From the NCBI RefSeq assembly GCF_015706575.1, contig NW_024037069.1, forward strand, positions 35,609,315-35,673,314: 64,000 nucleotides of DNA. Direction: 5' to 3'. The stretch comes from Patiria miniata. Taxonomy: Eukaryota; Echinodermata; Asteroidea; Valvatida; Asterinidae. Made by a program: the position numbers and the translations under genes. The number at the start of each line of letters is the position of its first letter. Within the stretch, counting starts at the first letter, position 1. This document shows, piece by piece, positions 1 to 13,740 of the stretch. The notes below the pieces were generated by a model. That model saw only the letters and a program-made list of their open reading frames with translations, was not told the DNA's origin and ran no database searches.

Positions 1-152
1 TGTGGGCCTGCTTATGTGTTGGCCCATGTACGAGTTAGTTGCGTACAAGTTGGCTCACATACGAGTCGACCCAGTATTCAAAAAAAAATGGAAACAAACT
101 TTTATTTTGTTAACGAATCTTTTTCAATCTTCTTTTGTTAACATGGTTAAAG

Positions 153-3100
153 TGGAATATGATCATCCGAGATTTTCGAGCTGGAATGCCTCTGAAGCGT
201 CATCGCAAGGGACTACGAGGTCGTCACCATGACAACTGTTTCACCTCCACAGAGGCAATAGACTGGCTCCACGATTACTTGCAGAACTGTGACAGATTCG
301 GCCCCTGGGTTACCAGGGCACAGACTGTGTCGCTGCTCGAGAAGTTTCTTCACAGCAAGGTCGTACAAGGGGTCAAGGGGTCGACTAAGAGCAGTCCAGT
401 CAAGTTTGAGGACAACGGTGATCTCTACAAGTCAGTTGAAGAAAAGATAGCACCTACAATTATTAATTGATCTTGACTTCATTTGTCAGTGAACCACGTT
501 AGACTTTGCCATAAGGCCCGTCCACTTTGCACTTTGGCAACATGTGCGTTTGCACAACCCTTGTCAGATATCTTGGTTGCACAGTCATGGTTTTGAATTG
601 GTCGTGACTTTATAGGGTAGTGCTTAACAAATCAACCTATAGCCAATCCATCACACTGTCAATGTCACATTGACTGTTCATAAACAAACTGAACTTCTAC
701 ATGATATGAGATAAGAGAAATGCGATTTTATGAGTTTTGCCTCGGTAATAGGAGTATTATCTTTTTTCTTTATTCATATTTCAATTGCACAGATTTGTCC
801 CAGTCTCTCCAATGAAAAAGCTCCGTTCTGCGCTAAGCAGCCGCTCCAACCTCCGCACCGCCCGGACACCACTGAAGACTCTCAACTCGGAGCCTATGAG
901 CAGGACTCTGTCCTACGACAACCCAGCATTCAGTGCCCAAGATGCAGACAGGGAGTCGGCCGGCCAGGGGAAGGGGAAAGGGGGAGGACCTAGCAGGGGA
1001 CTCCCACAGTGCCGTCTGGTTCAGAGACCCCTGACACCGGCTCAGAGGGAGGAAGTCTGGAAGAGCGCAACTCTTAATCGGTAACAAATTAACCCTAACC
1101 CTGCCAGATGCTACACAGTGCATCAGGTGTACAAGTGTGTGGGGCCTTGGTGCATTGAGCCATCAACACCAGTGCATAACTGGCCAATTCTGAAACAATG
1201 AGAGCTAGTCCCATTGAACAAAACCACAGTTGTATCCCGCTGCGTTCGAGGACCGCCAACTCTGAGGCATTTTGGCCTTGAGACTTTTGACTTGATGGAT
1301 CTCGCTACACTTGGCATGCTTGTCACTGAGACAAGTGCTGCATGTTGCTGCGTTTGGCAGAGTTTCTAGCCAAAATACCCTGAAGGGTTAGGATTAGGGA
1401 TGCTTGATTGGGGAAGTTTAAGGCCAACATAAGCAGTTATTCGAAAAGAATTGTTCAAGAATACAGCTATTAATTTATAATGTTGGTTTTTTTTAATTGG
1501 GCACCCAAAAATCACCAAAGGCAAGGTACCTAGGTATTCTGCCTACTAATGAGTATGGTATCTGGTCCCATGGCCGTCATGGAACATTTCCTTGTTGCTC
1601 CTAATACTTCTTAAAACACTTCTCAGGGATGTGAGTCCACCTGCAACTGCCTGATTTCAGGCTTCTTTCAAATTGTACATAACATATAGGCACCATATAT
1701 ATACTTGCAGGTTACAGAGACTCCTTTGGCTGACTTCCTTAGACGGCCTCCTAGACGCCGGCCTTGTCAGCGCTAAGCACATCATGCATAGCTGTACCCA
1801 CGTCAGCAGGAACGGTGTGGTCTTGGTGCCCAAGGATCAGGATGACCTACCTCACTGGGTGCTATCGGCAATGAAGTGCCTGGCCAATTGTAAGTTATTG
1901 TCCCTAACCCTGCAAGATGCCGTTCATTGCTGTAAAAGTCTGTGGGATCTTGTCGCATTGAGCCATCAACACCGATGCATTAACAGCCATTGTGGAGACA
2001 ATTCAGGGGATTCACAATGCAGTGCGCCACCAAGAGTTTGCCATGGAGAGTCCATTTTTTTCAAGTTTACGTTTCCACGAAACATGGCCCATTTTGAATG
2101 AGTGTCAGTAGACAACTTGAGCTAATTTGTTATAGATTGGAGCATAGCTTTCTGCCACGTTACAAAAAAACACTATATTGATAAAAAGAAAAGAAAAGGG
2201 CAAACAGATACTCAAATAATTCGCTTACGAAACTACTGACCAGAAAAACGAACGATTTCAAATGTCCCGCGCTGTGAATTTGTCGACCATCTCCCACAAT
2301 GCACTGGGAAAAATAAACGCTCCGTGGCAAACTCTTGGTTACGCACTGCATTGTGAAACGCCTGAATTGGAGCTAGTCCCATTGAACAATGCTAACGTTT
2401 TACCCTGTTGTATTTGGCAACCACAGACTCTGCACTTTAGCCTTGGATTTTTTTTAGCATGTTGGATCTTGTCATGAGAGGCAGGCTTTATATGTTGTTG
2501 GCAGGATTTCTAAACAAAATTTCCTGGAGAGGGTTTGGGTTATTGATTACCCCTGACTTCCCAGGGTTTTTTTTTCTTCAGAAAACTTACTGAATCTTCT
2601 TTAAAAAAATTCAAATAGATACAAAAACCAATGGTACATTCTTTGCACTTTAGTTTTCAGTTGGTGTCAAAGCTCATGTAAACTAATAATGGTTGGGTTC
2701 TGGATCCTGAAAAATGTTCCGAACCTCCTAGGAGATTTTGTAGGACCTTGGAGAGTTGAGGTTGAAAACTTCCCTTCCGAGTTTCTTCAACTCCTTCTTG
2801 GATCAAACAGAATCCTACTGCAGAACAAATCACATGAATCCAATAGCTGGAACAACAGATTTCCCTCGCTCAAAACCAGAGATTGTCCTTAAATTCTGTT
2901 CCTTTGAGTCACCGTGTTGCATACTTCATGTCCAAGAGCCAGTCAATGATTAACAAGTTTCATCGGTCAGTTTTGTGAATAGCTTAAAAATTGCTTTTCT
3001 GAGTTCAGATTTTCTCAATTTTGAACCTCTTAGCCACTCATTTTGGTTATTTTTCTGCTCCCAGGGCCCAACAGTCCCGATTCAGGACTCCCTAACTACC

Positions 3101-6100
3101 CTGGCTTTGAGAGAGATGTCTTCAAGACCATTAGCTCCTACTTCCTGGGCTTATCTCAACCACTACTGACCTTTCACCTCTATGATCTCATCGTTGAGTC
3201 TTTTGGTGAGTAAAATGGAAATCAGTTGTTTATTATTTTGGTAAATATAGTTATTGAAAAAGACTGTCAAATCTTTCACCCTATAGATATTAACAAGTAA
3301 TACCCAGATGAAGAATATACCTCATTGTCTGTCTTAATATCTTTTCCATGCTTTCTAATAAATTTCTAAATTCTTTTCCAGCCTCAATAATAAAGATTAT
3401 GTTTTTCCTGCTGACATCAAAACTTTCATGCTTTCAAAACTGCATGATCATTTTTTTCTGCTTTTAACAGTTTTTGATTGATCATACTTATTCATGCAAA
3501 AAGTGAAAATTGTATTTACTTTCTTTTCTAATCATTTATCCTAAAAATATACTAAAACAACCATTTAAAACTATTGCTACCTATTTTCCCCTCATCCCCC
3601 ATTCATGCTCAATTGACCCTTTCGCTTACTCCCTCTCCCCCATTCTCATCCTCCTTATTAACAGTAACCGCTGAGCGCAGAGACAGAGGTCTGTACCCAG
3701 GGGCAGAGCCGCTGACCACCCCTCCCCAGACCATCCAGGGCTTGACCTCTTTCGAGTCTGTCGAGAACCTGATGCTGAACATGACCTCAGCAGGAATGTT
3801 TGGGCTCTCACCGGAGCTAGCTGGAGCACCAGAGCGAGCCAGAGGGGCAATCGATAGGAAGGGAAGGTTCGCTGAAGATGCTATGTCTAAGAGGCTCAAG
3901 TTGATGGACGGAAGGAAGTGGATTGGTGATGTGAGAGGGATACCTCCTAGTACCACTGCATTCCACATTGAGGCTGAGGGTGGTCATGGTTCTTCAGGGA
4001 GGAGTAGTGACGCCTTACGCGGATCTTGTTCTCCACCTTCAAGACGAGGCAAGAGGGGCATCCAGCGCTCCTCAAGCATGTCTGTCACAGGTTTCACCAG
4101 ACCTAACTCAGATGGAAATCAACAACCTGTTGACGGAGATGGGAAGCACTCGTCCATCCAACCTCAAGGGATGAGACGCTGTATATCAGAACCAACAACA
4201 GGATGTCAAGGAATTAAACAGAACTATCCAGTACGAGTGCCAAGAGAATCTCCACCCATTACATCCTCAAACAGAATGGAGTCCGGCTGGCAGCACAACC
4301 AAGAACCTCCAAGGGAGAATCACGGGTCCAGACATCAGCAGCATCTACATCAACGACACAGACCTCTCTCAGCTCCAGTCCAACAGCGGACACCAAAGTT
4401 CCCCTCGGCATCTAACCTCCACGTCCCTGAGCATCACCAGCGGGAGATTCCAGGCCTAGGCGGCAAGTCAAGAAAGTTCACGTCACAGATCATAATCAGT
4501 GATAAAGGTAAAGGAACCTCATCTAGCACACACAGACCCATGACAGGTTTTGCATCAAGTCAGACACGCCCTTCGACTGAAACCAGCAGTAGCTCCAAGG
4601 ACCTGAACTACGGATTCCCATTACAGTATCCAGACCCAGCTACCAACACTAGACGAGGCTTTGGCTCCATGAATGATATCGGGAATGCCTTGAAGTCCAA
4701 CCAGACGGAATGCCCACCCAAGGAAACCCACACCCGCAACCTCTTTGTCTCTAAAAGATTCGGCTCAGCGAGTGAGCTGATACAGAAGATCTTCAAGAAG
4801 AAGAGTAGCAGCAGGGAAGCCGATGCTCCAAGACAACCCATCTCACTCGGTCATCAACTCAGGGGGTCCACGCCTAACCTGGTCCACCAACAGACCCAAC
4901 AACCCTCAAACTCCATTCCAAATCTTGACAGAGCTACCCCGCCAAATCCCACGACAGTCACCAACATCAATGACAGACAACAAGACAGAATCAGCCCATC
5001 TTATCCCCCACCCCTTCGAGCTACCCTCTCCTACTCGGACATCGGCAGCTCGCGAGAGAACAGCGCCAGCCACACCCCCGATTCCCACCCGCAGGTCAAC
5101 GGACTACGCAGTGGCAGTTCTTCAGATGTGAGGTCAACGGCCAAAGTTGAAAGTTCAGCAGGATATCAGAAAATGAAAAGAAGCGACAGCACAGCAAGTA
5201 AGGTCGACTTGCCAAACAAGTCATTGCTATTTTTTATCCAGAAAATAATAAAAATCTAGAGTAACTCATTTTTGTCCAGATAATATTTCATGGGTTGATT
5301 CAAATGTGATTAACACTTTGCATGTGAAACTTCATTTTGTCTTTCATATCTATTGAATCTATGCTCTTCCTACATTGTACAAAATTCAGAATCCCTTTCA
5401 AATAACTTTCATGTTAGTTTTCCTGAAAAAAAAGGCCTAATGCCAGTTTTTCTAATTTCCCTTGAAATAGTTTGGTCATTACATTTTGGAATTGCCACTC
5501 CTTTTATTTGATGTTCCCAAGGATAACTCTAGCACACCAGTCGAAATGCTGAGAAGACCTTTAAAAGTTCCATGTAGGGACCATTACATGTCTTTAGGCC
5601 ATCAACCCAAAAAAAAATATGTGCTTCTGGTTACCCAACTGACCCTCATTTAATGGCCCAACCCTACACTTGCTTCCAGCAAACTGATTTTTTCATTGAA
5701 AAACACAATCATATGAAATTGTCCATTCTGTATTACCAAAAAAGGAACAGCCTTTGGATTCAAACAACAGACAATAGACCTGAGACCTAATGACGTAATG
5801 GCTTTGTTTACATAAGCACTTTCCTATTGGAGTGAGGTCAGGACACCAGACGATGTGAACAAAGCGTGATGTCATTAGGTCTCAGGCCTATTACTACTGT
5901 CCATATTTCTACTTTACCACTCCTCTCCATCTCTTGTCCATCCCGCTTCAGGCTTGTACCTGAGTGATGACAAGTCTTACACAGAGGAAGCCTTGAGACT
6001 ATGCTGTCTCCTCCTGCCTCCTGTCAACAGACGCAAGCTTCATCTCCTCTTGAAGCTCATGACAAAGATGGAGGCCAACCCTGAACTGGTGCTCAGCAGC

Positions 6101-8805
6101 CGCAAGACCACCAGACAGCTTGTAAGTAGTCTTCCTTTATTTGGCTGAGCTACTTTTAAATGGAAATAGCGCTTAGCAAATTTATCCCAACAATAAATAG
6201 GCATCTTGGGCTGATGGCATGGAGTTGCTAGGTACAGTGTTGCTCAGTTCAGTATTTTCTTGTTAAAGGCATATAGGAACATTTGCTTTTCATGCATTTT
6301 GTTTGTTTCCAATACTAACACCACTCAAAATCCAAAGAAGAATGTTCCAAACCTAACCTGGTGAAGTTTCAGCTCAGTGGATATTACACTTTTGAGAAAA
6401 CAACTGACTACCATGCACAACCTTTCGATCAGGGAACACTATTTTGTCTTTATGACTCTTTATTTCCAAAAATTTGTCAGTTGACTGATCGTTGGATATC
6501 ACCTACATTTTTTGATTCCCTCTAAATGACAGCAAACCAGGCGAAATAATTTCAGTGTGTGTTTAGCACTATGGTAGTGTGATCTTTGATCCAAGTAAGC
6601 TTTTGATGATAATTCAGAAGGTTACTTTGGGATACATGCAAATGATCCTATTTTCCTTTAATGGATCAGTCTATTCAGCAATATTTCTCTTTCTTCTCTG
6701 TCTGTGCCAGGTTCTTGAGACATTCAGCCGAGCTATCCTCTGCTCCCAGGAGGAGATTGACTACAATGAAACCCTCGCCTCCCGCATCGTTGAGTATCTG
6801 ATGGATAACCATGGCAACGTCTTTACACAGCCCGAGGAGCTCAAGGCTGACATTCAGGACAGGCTGGTCTATCTAGGCCGGAGCCAGGTCAGAATTCATT
6901 CATTGTAAAAGAATTGTAATCATAAATCTTTATTCTTGTAAGGCCAAAAAAGCAAAAAATAGTTGTGCTTCCGATTTCATAGCATTTGAAAATACGGTAG
7001 TTAGGTAGGGAATTTTTTTTGGGGGGGGGGGCAATTTTATTGTGTACAATCATATGGAGGTGTCTGCAGGTAGTCAAGGCTAAAAGGTAGTAATTGATGA
7101 TTTTCAGGGTGTTTTTTTTTTCTCATTTCCCCCCCCCCAAAAAAAAAAATAGGGTAGGGGCTGTGAAAATAGGGTAGGTAGGGTAAACGGAAGCAGAACT
7201 ATTATTTTCGGGGGACTTTTTTTTGTGTACAATTTTAATTTATAACAGTTTGTACAAGTCTCTGACTTCTTATTTGGTGTCAAAAATCCTTTGTAAAAAA
7301 TAACAACAGAATTGAATTAACATAACTATATTGTGTCCTTGGGAAAGCCATTTCACCCCCACTTGTCTCTGTCCACCCAGGAGCATAAATGGGTACCGGC
7401 ATTAGCTGGGGAGTAACCTGCGATGGACTAGCATTCCATCCAGGGGGAGTAGAACTAATCTCAGTTGTTTCATGCTACTGAAACCGGAGATAAACGCCGG
7501 CATGATGGGCCATATTGGCTCGTGACAGACTTGACTTGACACTATGCCAGAGGGTGAAATGAGACTTCACAGCCAAGCGAACAAGCAAAATCAATTTGGA
7601 GATGTTAGTAGTATGTCAAAATTTCACTGAATGTACCTACAGTCGGTGTTCTAGCCAGGGTGAAAATATAGCCTAGGGGCATTTTGTTCCGAGGACTAAT
7701 GTGAGCGTGAAGCTCTTACAGCGTAGGGAAAATTTTGGATTCTAGATGCTCTGTGGAAGTTACAGTAGGCCTACAAAATTTGACTAAGCACTGCTTTCTT
7801 GCTTTAAGAATGACAGTAAAGGGTCAGAAAATGGTATATGTCCGACTGTTATTTGCCCTCTGATATCCCAACTGTATCACCTTAACAATTAAAGTTTCAT
7901 TGCGATGTTTGCCCTTGCCTTAAAAAAATTAATTCAGCCCTAGATTCATGCCCAAATTCTCTTTCCTCAAATTTTCTTCACCCTGAGATTAATCAAGGCT
8001 GAAGTTGACACAATTTCAATGTTGTTGCTCCGTCCAATCTTTCCCAGATCAAGTACGTAACAGAGACGGAGAACCAGACAGCAACAGCGCCCTCATACTG
8101 CCAGAAGATGAGCGTGGAGCAATACGAGGCACAGAAACTGAGCAACTCGCAGCGGGCCGTGGCTGACCTTCTGGAGGTCATCATCCGTGATCACAACATG
8201 CCGGCAAAAGACAAGAAGAAGAAACTCAAACAGGTAATTAATTAATATAAAAACAAAATTAGCTTGTAAAAAATATATAATGCTTTGCAGTGATGAACTG
8301 GTAAATTCACTTGTCAAAATTCATATTTTCAAAATGTTTTGCGGTGATGTATCCAAAAGTTTGCTGGTAAACATCAAAAGGTTTTGAAGTGGCTCATTAA
8401 AAAAGACTTCAAAAGTACCAAGTCCTTTCAGTGCTGCATTGGAAATTGTAAAATTCTTAATGCTTTACAAAAACATTGATATAGTAAAAGTTGGCCAGTA
8501 ATATAAATGCTCTGTAGATCCGTATTAAAAAAACTGATGGGTATTGGATCAAAGTGAGTTTTGTTAAGCAAAGAGAAAAACTATCAGAAAGTACCTAATA
8601 GGAATCTCAGGGAATATACCCCGGTAACGTCAAGTTAATCAATGCTTCTGTCCTTTCCCAGTTCCAGAAAACCTATCCAGACATTTACGCCCGACGACTG
8701 CCCACCACAGCCAGCGAGGCAGAGCTGTTTCCTGAGAAGCCTAAGATCAAACAGCCCATGACCAACGTCCGCAAGTCCTTCACCAAACTCAAGTCTCTCA
8801 GGTGA
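153..8805 (+). CDS. DEPDC1: DEPDC1-like protein: DEP domain plus RhoGAP-like domain (5' partial)
   Basis: Exons read as 153-430, 793-1080, 1711-1889, 3065-3205, 3665-5197, 5952-6121, 6711-6887, 8048-8233 and 8662-8805; all junctions are GT-AG and the phases agree, giving about 1031 residues up to the TGA at 8803-8805. The first exon encodes the DEP domain ([35 protein letters not shown]). The next exons give the first part of a RhoGAP-like fold ([35 protein letters not shown]). One 1.5-kb exon encodes a Ser/Pro/Gln-rich, apparently disordered insert of 511 residues. The fold then resumes ([20 protein letters not shown]). The C-terminal [20 protein letters not shown]...IKQPM matches the vertebrate DEPDC1 C terminus closely. 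In vertebrates the family is linked to mitosis and proliferation. The initiator exon must lie left of position 1, because human DEPDC1 has about 15 residues before the matching Trp-Asn. A polyadenylation signal candidate AATAAA lies at 10726-10731. Confidence 0.95.
1090..1400 (+). repeat. dispersed repeat copy in DEPDC1 intron 2
   Basis: This stretch shares long blocks (CCCTAACCCTGCCAGATGC, GCATTGAGCCATCAACACC, GAGCTAGTCCCATTGAAC) with 1895-2540 in the next intron and, inverted, with 63496-63630. It has no coding potential and no clear terminal repeats, so I call it an unclassified interspersed repeat. Confidence 0.7.
1895..2540 (+). repeat. dispersed repeat copy, interrupted, in DEPDC1 intron 3
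   Basis: This is a second copy of the family seen at 1090-1400. It begins only a few bases after the splice donor, as the intron 2 copy also does. The homology is split: the 5' part is at 1895-2000 and the 3' part at 2365-2540. Between them is a short inverted pair sharing GGCAAACTCTTGGT and CGCACTGCATTGTGAA (about 2006-2055 on the minus strand, 2325-2372 on the plus strand). Confidence 0.6.
5775..5890. mobile_element. 116-bp hairpin MITE in DEPDC1 intron 5
   Basis: Two arms of about 37 bp are inverted copies of each other: 5775-5812 starts TAGACCTGAGACCTAATGAC and 5854-5890 ends GTCATTAGGTCTCAGGCCTA. The loop is about 40 bp. The ends begin and finish with TA, consistent with a TA target duplication of the Tc1/mariner type, although such a short duplication is weak evidence. 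No transposase is present, so it is non-autonomous. Confidence 0.75.
6263..6375 (+). repeat. dispersed repeat, copy 1 (pair with 20341-20453)
   Basis: This intronic stretch shares AAGGCATATAGGA, TCATGCATTTTGTT, ACACCACTCAAAATCCAAAG and AACCTAACCTGGT, in the same order and spacing, with 20341-20453 in the ankyrin gene. The pair is roughly 85 percent alike by eye. The family is not recognised. Confidence 0.75.
7331..7540 (+). repeat. SINE fragment, 5'-truncated
   Basis: This matches the body of the full SINE at 48884-49183, sharing ATGGGTACCGGCATTAGC, GGGGAGTAACCTGC, TGCTACTGAAACCGGAGA and TTGGCTCGTGACAGACTT. It lacks the tRNA-like head. It lies in intron 7 of the DEPDC1-like gene. Confidence 0.85.
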
Positions 8806-9580
8806 TCAGATCAATGTCTGTTAACCCTCACCCTATCTGGACATCTACGCCTGGCGATTGCCTACCACAGCCAGCGAGGCAGAGCTGTTTCCTGAGAAGC
8901 CTAAGATCAAACAGCCCATGACCAACGTCCGCAAGTCCTTCACCAAGCTCAAGTCTCTCAGGTGATCAGATCAATGTCTGTTAACCCTCACCCTATCTGG
9001 ACATCTACGCCCGGCGATTGCCTACCACAGCTAGCGAGGCAGAGATGTTTCCTGACAAGCCTAAGATCAAACAGCCCATGACTAACGTCCGCAAGTCCTT
9101 CACCAAGCTCAAGTCTCTCAGGTGATCAGATCAATGTCTGTTAACCCTCACCCTATCTGGACATCTACGCCTGGCGACTGCCTACCAAAGCTAGCGAGGC
9201 AAAGCTGTTTCCTGAGAAGCCTAAGATCAAACAGCCCATGACCAACGTCCGCAAGTCCTTCACCAAACTCAAGTCTCTCAGGTGATCAGATCAATGTCTG
9301 TTAACCCTCACCCTATCTGGACATCTACGCCCGGCGACTGCCTACCACAGCTAGTGAGGCAGAGCTGTTTCCTGACAAGCCTAAGATCAAACAGCCCATG
9401 ACTAACGTCCGCAAGTCTGTCACTAAACTCAAGTCTCTCAGGTGATCAGATCAATGTCTGTTAACCCTCACCCTATCTGGACATTACGCCTGGCGACTGC
9501 CTACCACAGCTAGCGAGGCAGAGCTGTTTCCTGAGAAGACTAAGATCAAACAGCCCATGACCAACGTCTCTCAGGTGATC
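8662..9580 (+). repeat. 160-bp tandem array of the last DEPDC1 coding exon
   Basis: The first unit is the real last exon with its stop codon. Near-identical units follow, with the stop-codon landmark GGTGATCAGATCAATG at 8801, 8961, 9121, 9281 and 9441, exactly 160 bp apart. A sixth, internally deleted unit ends near 9580. Units 2 to 6 lack the polypyrimidine tract and AG acceptor that precede unit 1, so they would sit in the 3' UTR. Units differ by only a few substitutions, implying recent expansion or homogenisation by unequal exchange. Confidence 0.95.
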
Positions 9581-9599
9581 ATTTGGTAAGGCATCCCCT

Positions 9600-12500
9600 G
9601 GTCAAGGTAACACAATGTTTGTAGAATGCTTGTTGCTGGTTCTCATTTGACTTCCAGTTTGGAACATAAATTTGCTAATCCATTTTTGATAAGTCAGCAT
9701 ATCTTGACAAAGATCAGTAACTCAAAATCATCTCTGGTAAATTGTTTTTATTTGATGACGTCGTATTTTTAAATGTTGCATTTCAATGGCAGGCTATAAA
9801 CCTGACTGTTTTAACATTCTTAAAGACAAAATCATTGTTTCATTCAATTTACTTTTTAAACTCTTGCCAATACGTAATTTTGATGGAATCAAGCAGATGA
9901 ATGGTCAGTGTTGATATTGAAACATGAATTTACCTTCTTTTAAATTCTTAATTTTTTAATCAGTTATTTTTAATACATTTTGAAGCTCTGCATGGTAGGA
10001 GATGCAGTTCAAGGTTTGTTTTTGTTTCCAATGTCAAAACTGTTTCAAAGGAATACAATTATTATTATTAGGCAAAGCTAGAAACAGATTGTTTCTGAGG
10101 GAACCATCAGTATTCCAAGGAGAACCGAAGGTGGTTCTTAAAAGAACCAGAGGTGATTTGCAGACGCTGTTCTCTTTGTTTTTATGTTTTTCTTTTTATT
10201 ACGAATTGTTTGTTCACAAATTGCCCATTATTTACATCCACGCAGCTTTACATTGAACATGTTTTAACTTCTTTTTTTTTCTCTTTTTTTTTTGGAGACG
10301 GAGTAATAATCCTTGTATTTACTGTAACATACATGAATAGTGATTGCATGTAATTAGTTGAAATAGGTATTTTGCTATTATTGTTGTATATTTTGTATAG
10401 AACAAAACATGAAGGTTATGTCAGCCACCAGTATAAAGGGTTTTGTCTGTTTTCATTTCTTTTTAGCATGGCCAAATAACATCAGGTATATTTTTGAAGG
10501 TTTCAATTTGTTTCCCAATTAGTTTAAAATACTTTTTATAAATTCCAATTTTATTGTTGATATTGATCTTCACATTTTTTAACATGTCATCAGCATTCAT
10601 AGGGGGCTTTTAAAAGGGAAACTAATTAATGTTTTTTGAAACAGAACCATTGTTGCTTTACTTTAAGTAGTTACTTAAACAAAATCTGGTCGCATATTGG
10701 ATGATTTGAAAATTTTGTCCTACAAAATAAAGAAACCATTATATATTCATTGTTAAAATCATTTACCTAACATGGGGGGTATTGGGGAATTAGAAAGGAG
10801 AAAATTAGAATTCAATTTAGAATTCTTTTTTTCTACATGTACTTCATTAAAATACTGGGGCGTTTGCTTTTATTTTTGTAATTTTAGCCATGGTTATGGA
10901 CGCCCATTATATAGCCCTTTTATATTTACCCAACGTTTTAATATTCAGACTATTGGGAATGGTATGATTTTTTGATGACATTTTAAGGTAAATTTGCTGA
11001 AATTGTACAAAATGCATAAAGGAGGTAATTGTAGGAAGTTATTGAAGTTGAAATCTCAAAATAGTGATTGCATGATCTTAGTGGGAACAGATGAATAAAC
11101 AACTTCGTTACTAGAAAATGCTCCGGTGTTTGGTTTTGAAATTCAGGATTTCTAATCTGGTTGTCAGTCCATCCGGTGTTAGGAATTGTTTGGGCAATTC
11201 TGTACATTCGAAGGTACATGTCAGACACATTAATGAGTTGCTGTTGGAAAAGTGAATGTGATACATACCTAATAATGTGACATCTAATAAGTAGGAAACA
11301 ATTACAGACCAAATTAAGGTACCACCACCTTAACGACCTTGTACATGTACATCGTGTGGTCGGACGCAGAGAATTGGATTTTATGGAATTTGCCTGATTC
11401 TAACTTTGACTTCTAATTCATTTAGTTGAACTTTTGGGAATGTCTTTGGTGTTATTTTAAAGTGGTATTTAGTATTTGCAAATAACCCCCCCCCCCCCAT
11501 TTGTACTTATTTTGAGTAACAGCTATTCAAATTTGCTTAAGCTTTTTCAACACAATATGCATTGTACGTACCAACTTTCAATACAAAATCAAATAGTTTG
11601 GGGGATTATACTATTATTTTAAAAATCAAACAATTGCTATATTTATTGATCGTGTCTTTGGAAAAAAACAATGTTACTTGTGCCATAATTGTTGAAAGCT
11701 CTATCACAAGGAGATGGTTACTTTAGTCAGTGGTACCGAAATTTGTCATGCATGTAGTTCAAATTCCATAGAACCGGGTCATTTTCCTGAGTGCACTAGC
11801 TTGTGTTTGTATGCGAATTGTCTCCAACAAACCGTTTCTCCAACGAACCGTGCCTCCGTTTTTATTTGTCCTTTTACCACATCAGCGAATCTTCACTGTA
11901 TTCTGCTTTGCCGTCCTGCATTTTCTGGTCCGCGTGGGGGCGATATTGTAAAGAAGAAAAGAAAACCAGGAGAAGTGGTTTTTTTTCGGCTTTACTTTCA
12001 TCCCTTTCAAAATGATCCATTCTTGCCAATATTTCTGCACCGTGACGATTGGCCCGCCAAAACTTCAACAAAAAGTTTTGACGCGTAAGACTCGAAGCCT
12101 TGAGTTTGGCAAACGCGTAACACCAGTAGTAGTTAATCTAATTCAGGAATTTCTAGACTGGCTGTCAGTCCTCCCAAGACAAACTCGATCTTGCACGGAC
12201 TAGTCCCCTCCCCCTCCCCCAATCATGTAACGATATAATCAAGAAATAACAACTTTCATCAAAAGACAACATGATGCATATTTCTGGTCATCATGCGCAG
12301 TCTTGACATCAACTGTTCAAAAGTAACCACATTACTACACAGCAATTTCAATTACATTATGTACCAACATTTAATTGTGCTAAGATCGGGACCGTCATGA
12401 TATAAAAGTGTACATGGAAAGTTTACTTTTGTTCTGATTTGTCCATCTCTGTACATCTCTTGAATTAATCCAAGAAATAAAGGAACTGTATTTTCTGCAA

Positions 12501-13740
12501 GAGAATGATGAACGTGAGCTGACATGAAATCTTCAGAGAAACACCATCCATGGAGGTATGCACCATCTAACAATGATCAGAGGCGTTGTGCTTTGTGATA
12601 GTACTTATTGAGAAGCCACATGCACCACAATAAGCAATGACCACTCGCTATTGTGTTTATTTAGCCACAATAATACACTGTGGTTGAATGTGTCCGAGCG
12701 CTGGAAGACCGTCCGTGTATTGATTGGTTGGCAACGGATTGCCCAACCAAACACAGCTCAGGCAACAGTAAAACCCACAATATTGATGACGTTTGCACGG
12801 CATTGTGTGCTCGATGGACTCATCGATCCTCGTAAAACGTTCCTGAATGGGAAAAGGATCATTTTCTCGGCAAAGGGGCGTTTGTTAGCAAAGAATACCC
12901 GGCTTTGAAGCGCGATTGTAAACTCCGGCACGGCACGTATGCCAAGTTTCTGGGTCACTGTGAGTACTGACTCGGAACGAGGACGAACAAACTGTAACCT
13001 GTATGAAGATACAGAAATCAAATAGCTCGCTTTGTTTGACCAGTGATTGATTTGTGTTATCTGCTGTCGAGGATCGTTCCAGCTTAATGTCATTATCAAC
13101 ACATTGCTATAGTATCTGACAAATCATATCTACCATACGCCGTACTAAGGAAAAGTCACCCCATGGAATGTTCCTAGTCAATTCTGACAAGTCTACCTCC
13201 TTGTAGAGTGCGTGTTCTCGTGGACTCTGTCTTCACAACTCGAGGACCGTGTTGATCTGTGACTACAAGCCGTGAAATGCACCTGTTTTGCCCACGAGAC
13301 ACACGCCCGTTCTGCGCTTTGATGTTGTGTCGCTGAGCTGAAACGGATAATAGGCTAATTGCAGATAAACAATGTAATACAGAAGAGCTGCATGTGGGAT
13401 TCTTCTTGTGAGATGTATTGTCGTCCAGTGATATGCACAGATTGTCTAATTGAAAAGTGTTTATCATAGCCACTTTATAGTGGCAAATGATTTTTGTCCA
13501 TCAACCGCAATAACTTTCAAGATTGTTGGTACGAATTGCCTTTTTCTTCAAAGTGCCAGCATCATTTGGACAAATATCCTGACGTCAACAATGTAATGGA
13601 ATAATATTGTTGACTGAGTTGTTACATAACCTGCTGCAAGACTTTTTTACACTTATAAAGCAGATTATACAAGATTATGATTTTGTAAATGTCCGCATGA
13701 ATGAAGTTGATCAAGTGACAAGCGACAAGAATCAATCACC
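9600..13740. other. intergenic spacer and probable DEPDC1 3' UTR
   Basis: The AT-rich 9600-10730 stretch probably includes the DEPDC1 3' UTR, with a candidate AATAAA at 10726-10731. From there to the ankyrin gene start codon at 13741 I see only short, unconvincing open frames and homopolymer runs (C-run near 11489-11500). No coding exon with both splice signals and recognisable protein content was found. Confidence 0.6.

Noticed and set aside
8822-9580. Array units 2-6 as alternative last exons of DEPDC1
   Set aside because: None has a polypyrimidine tract or AG acceptor at the position equivalent to the real exon start, so they are read as 3' UTR copies.
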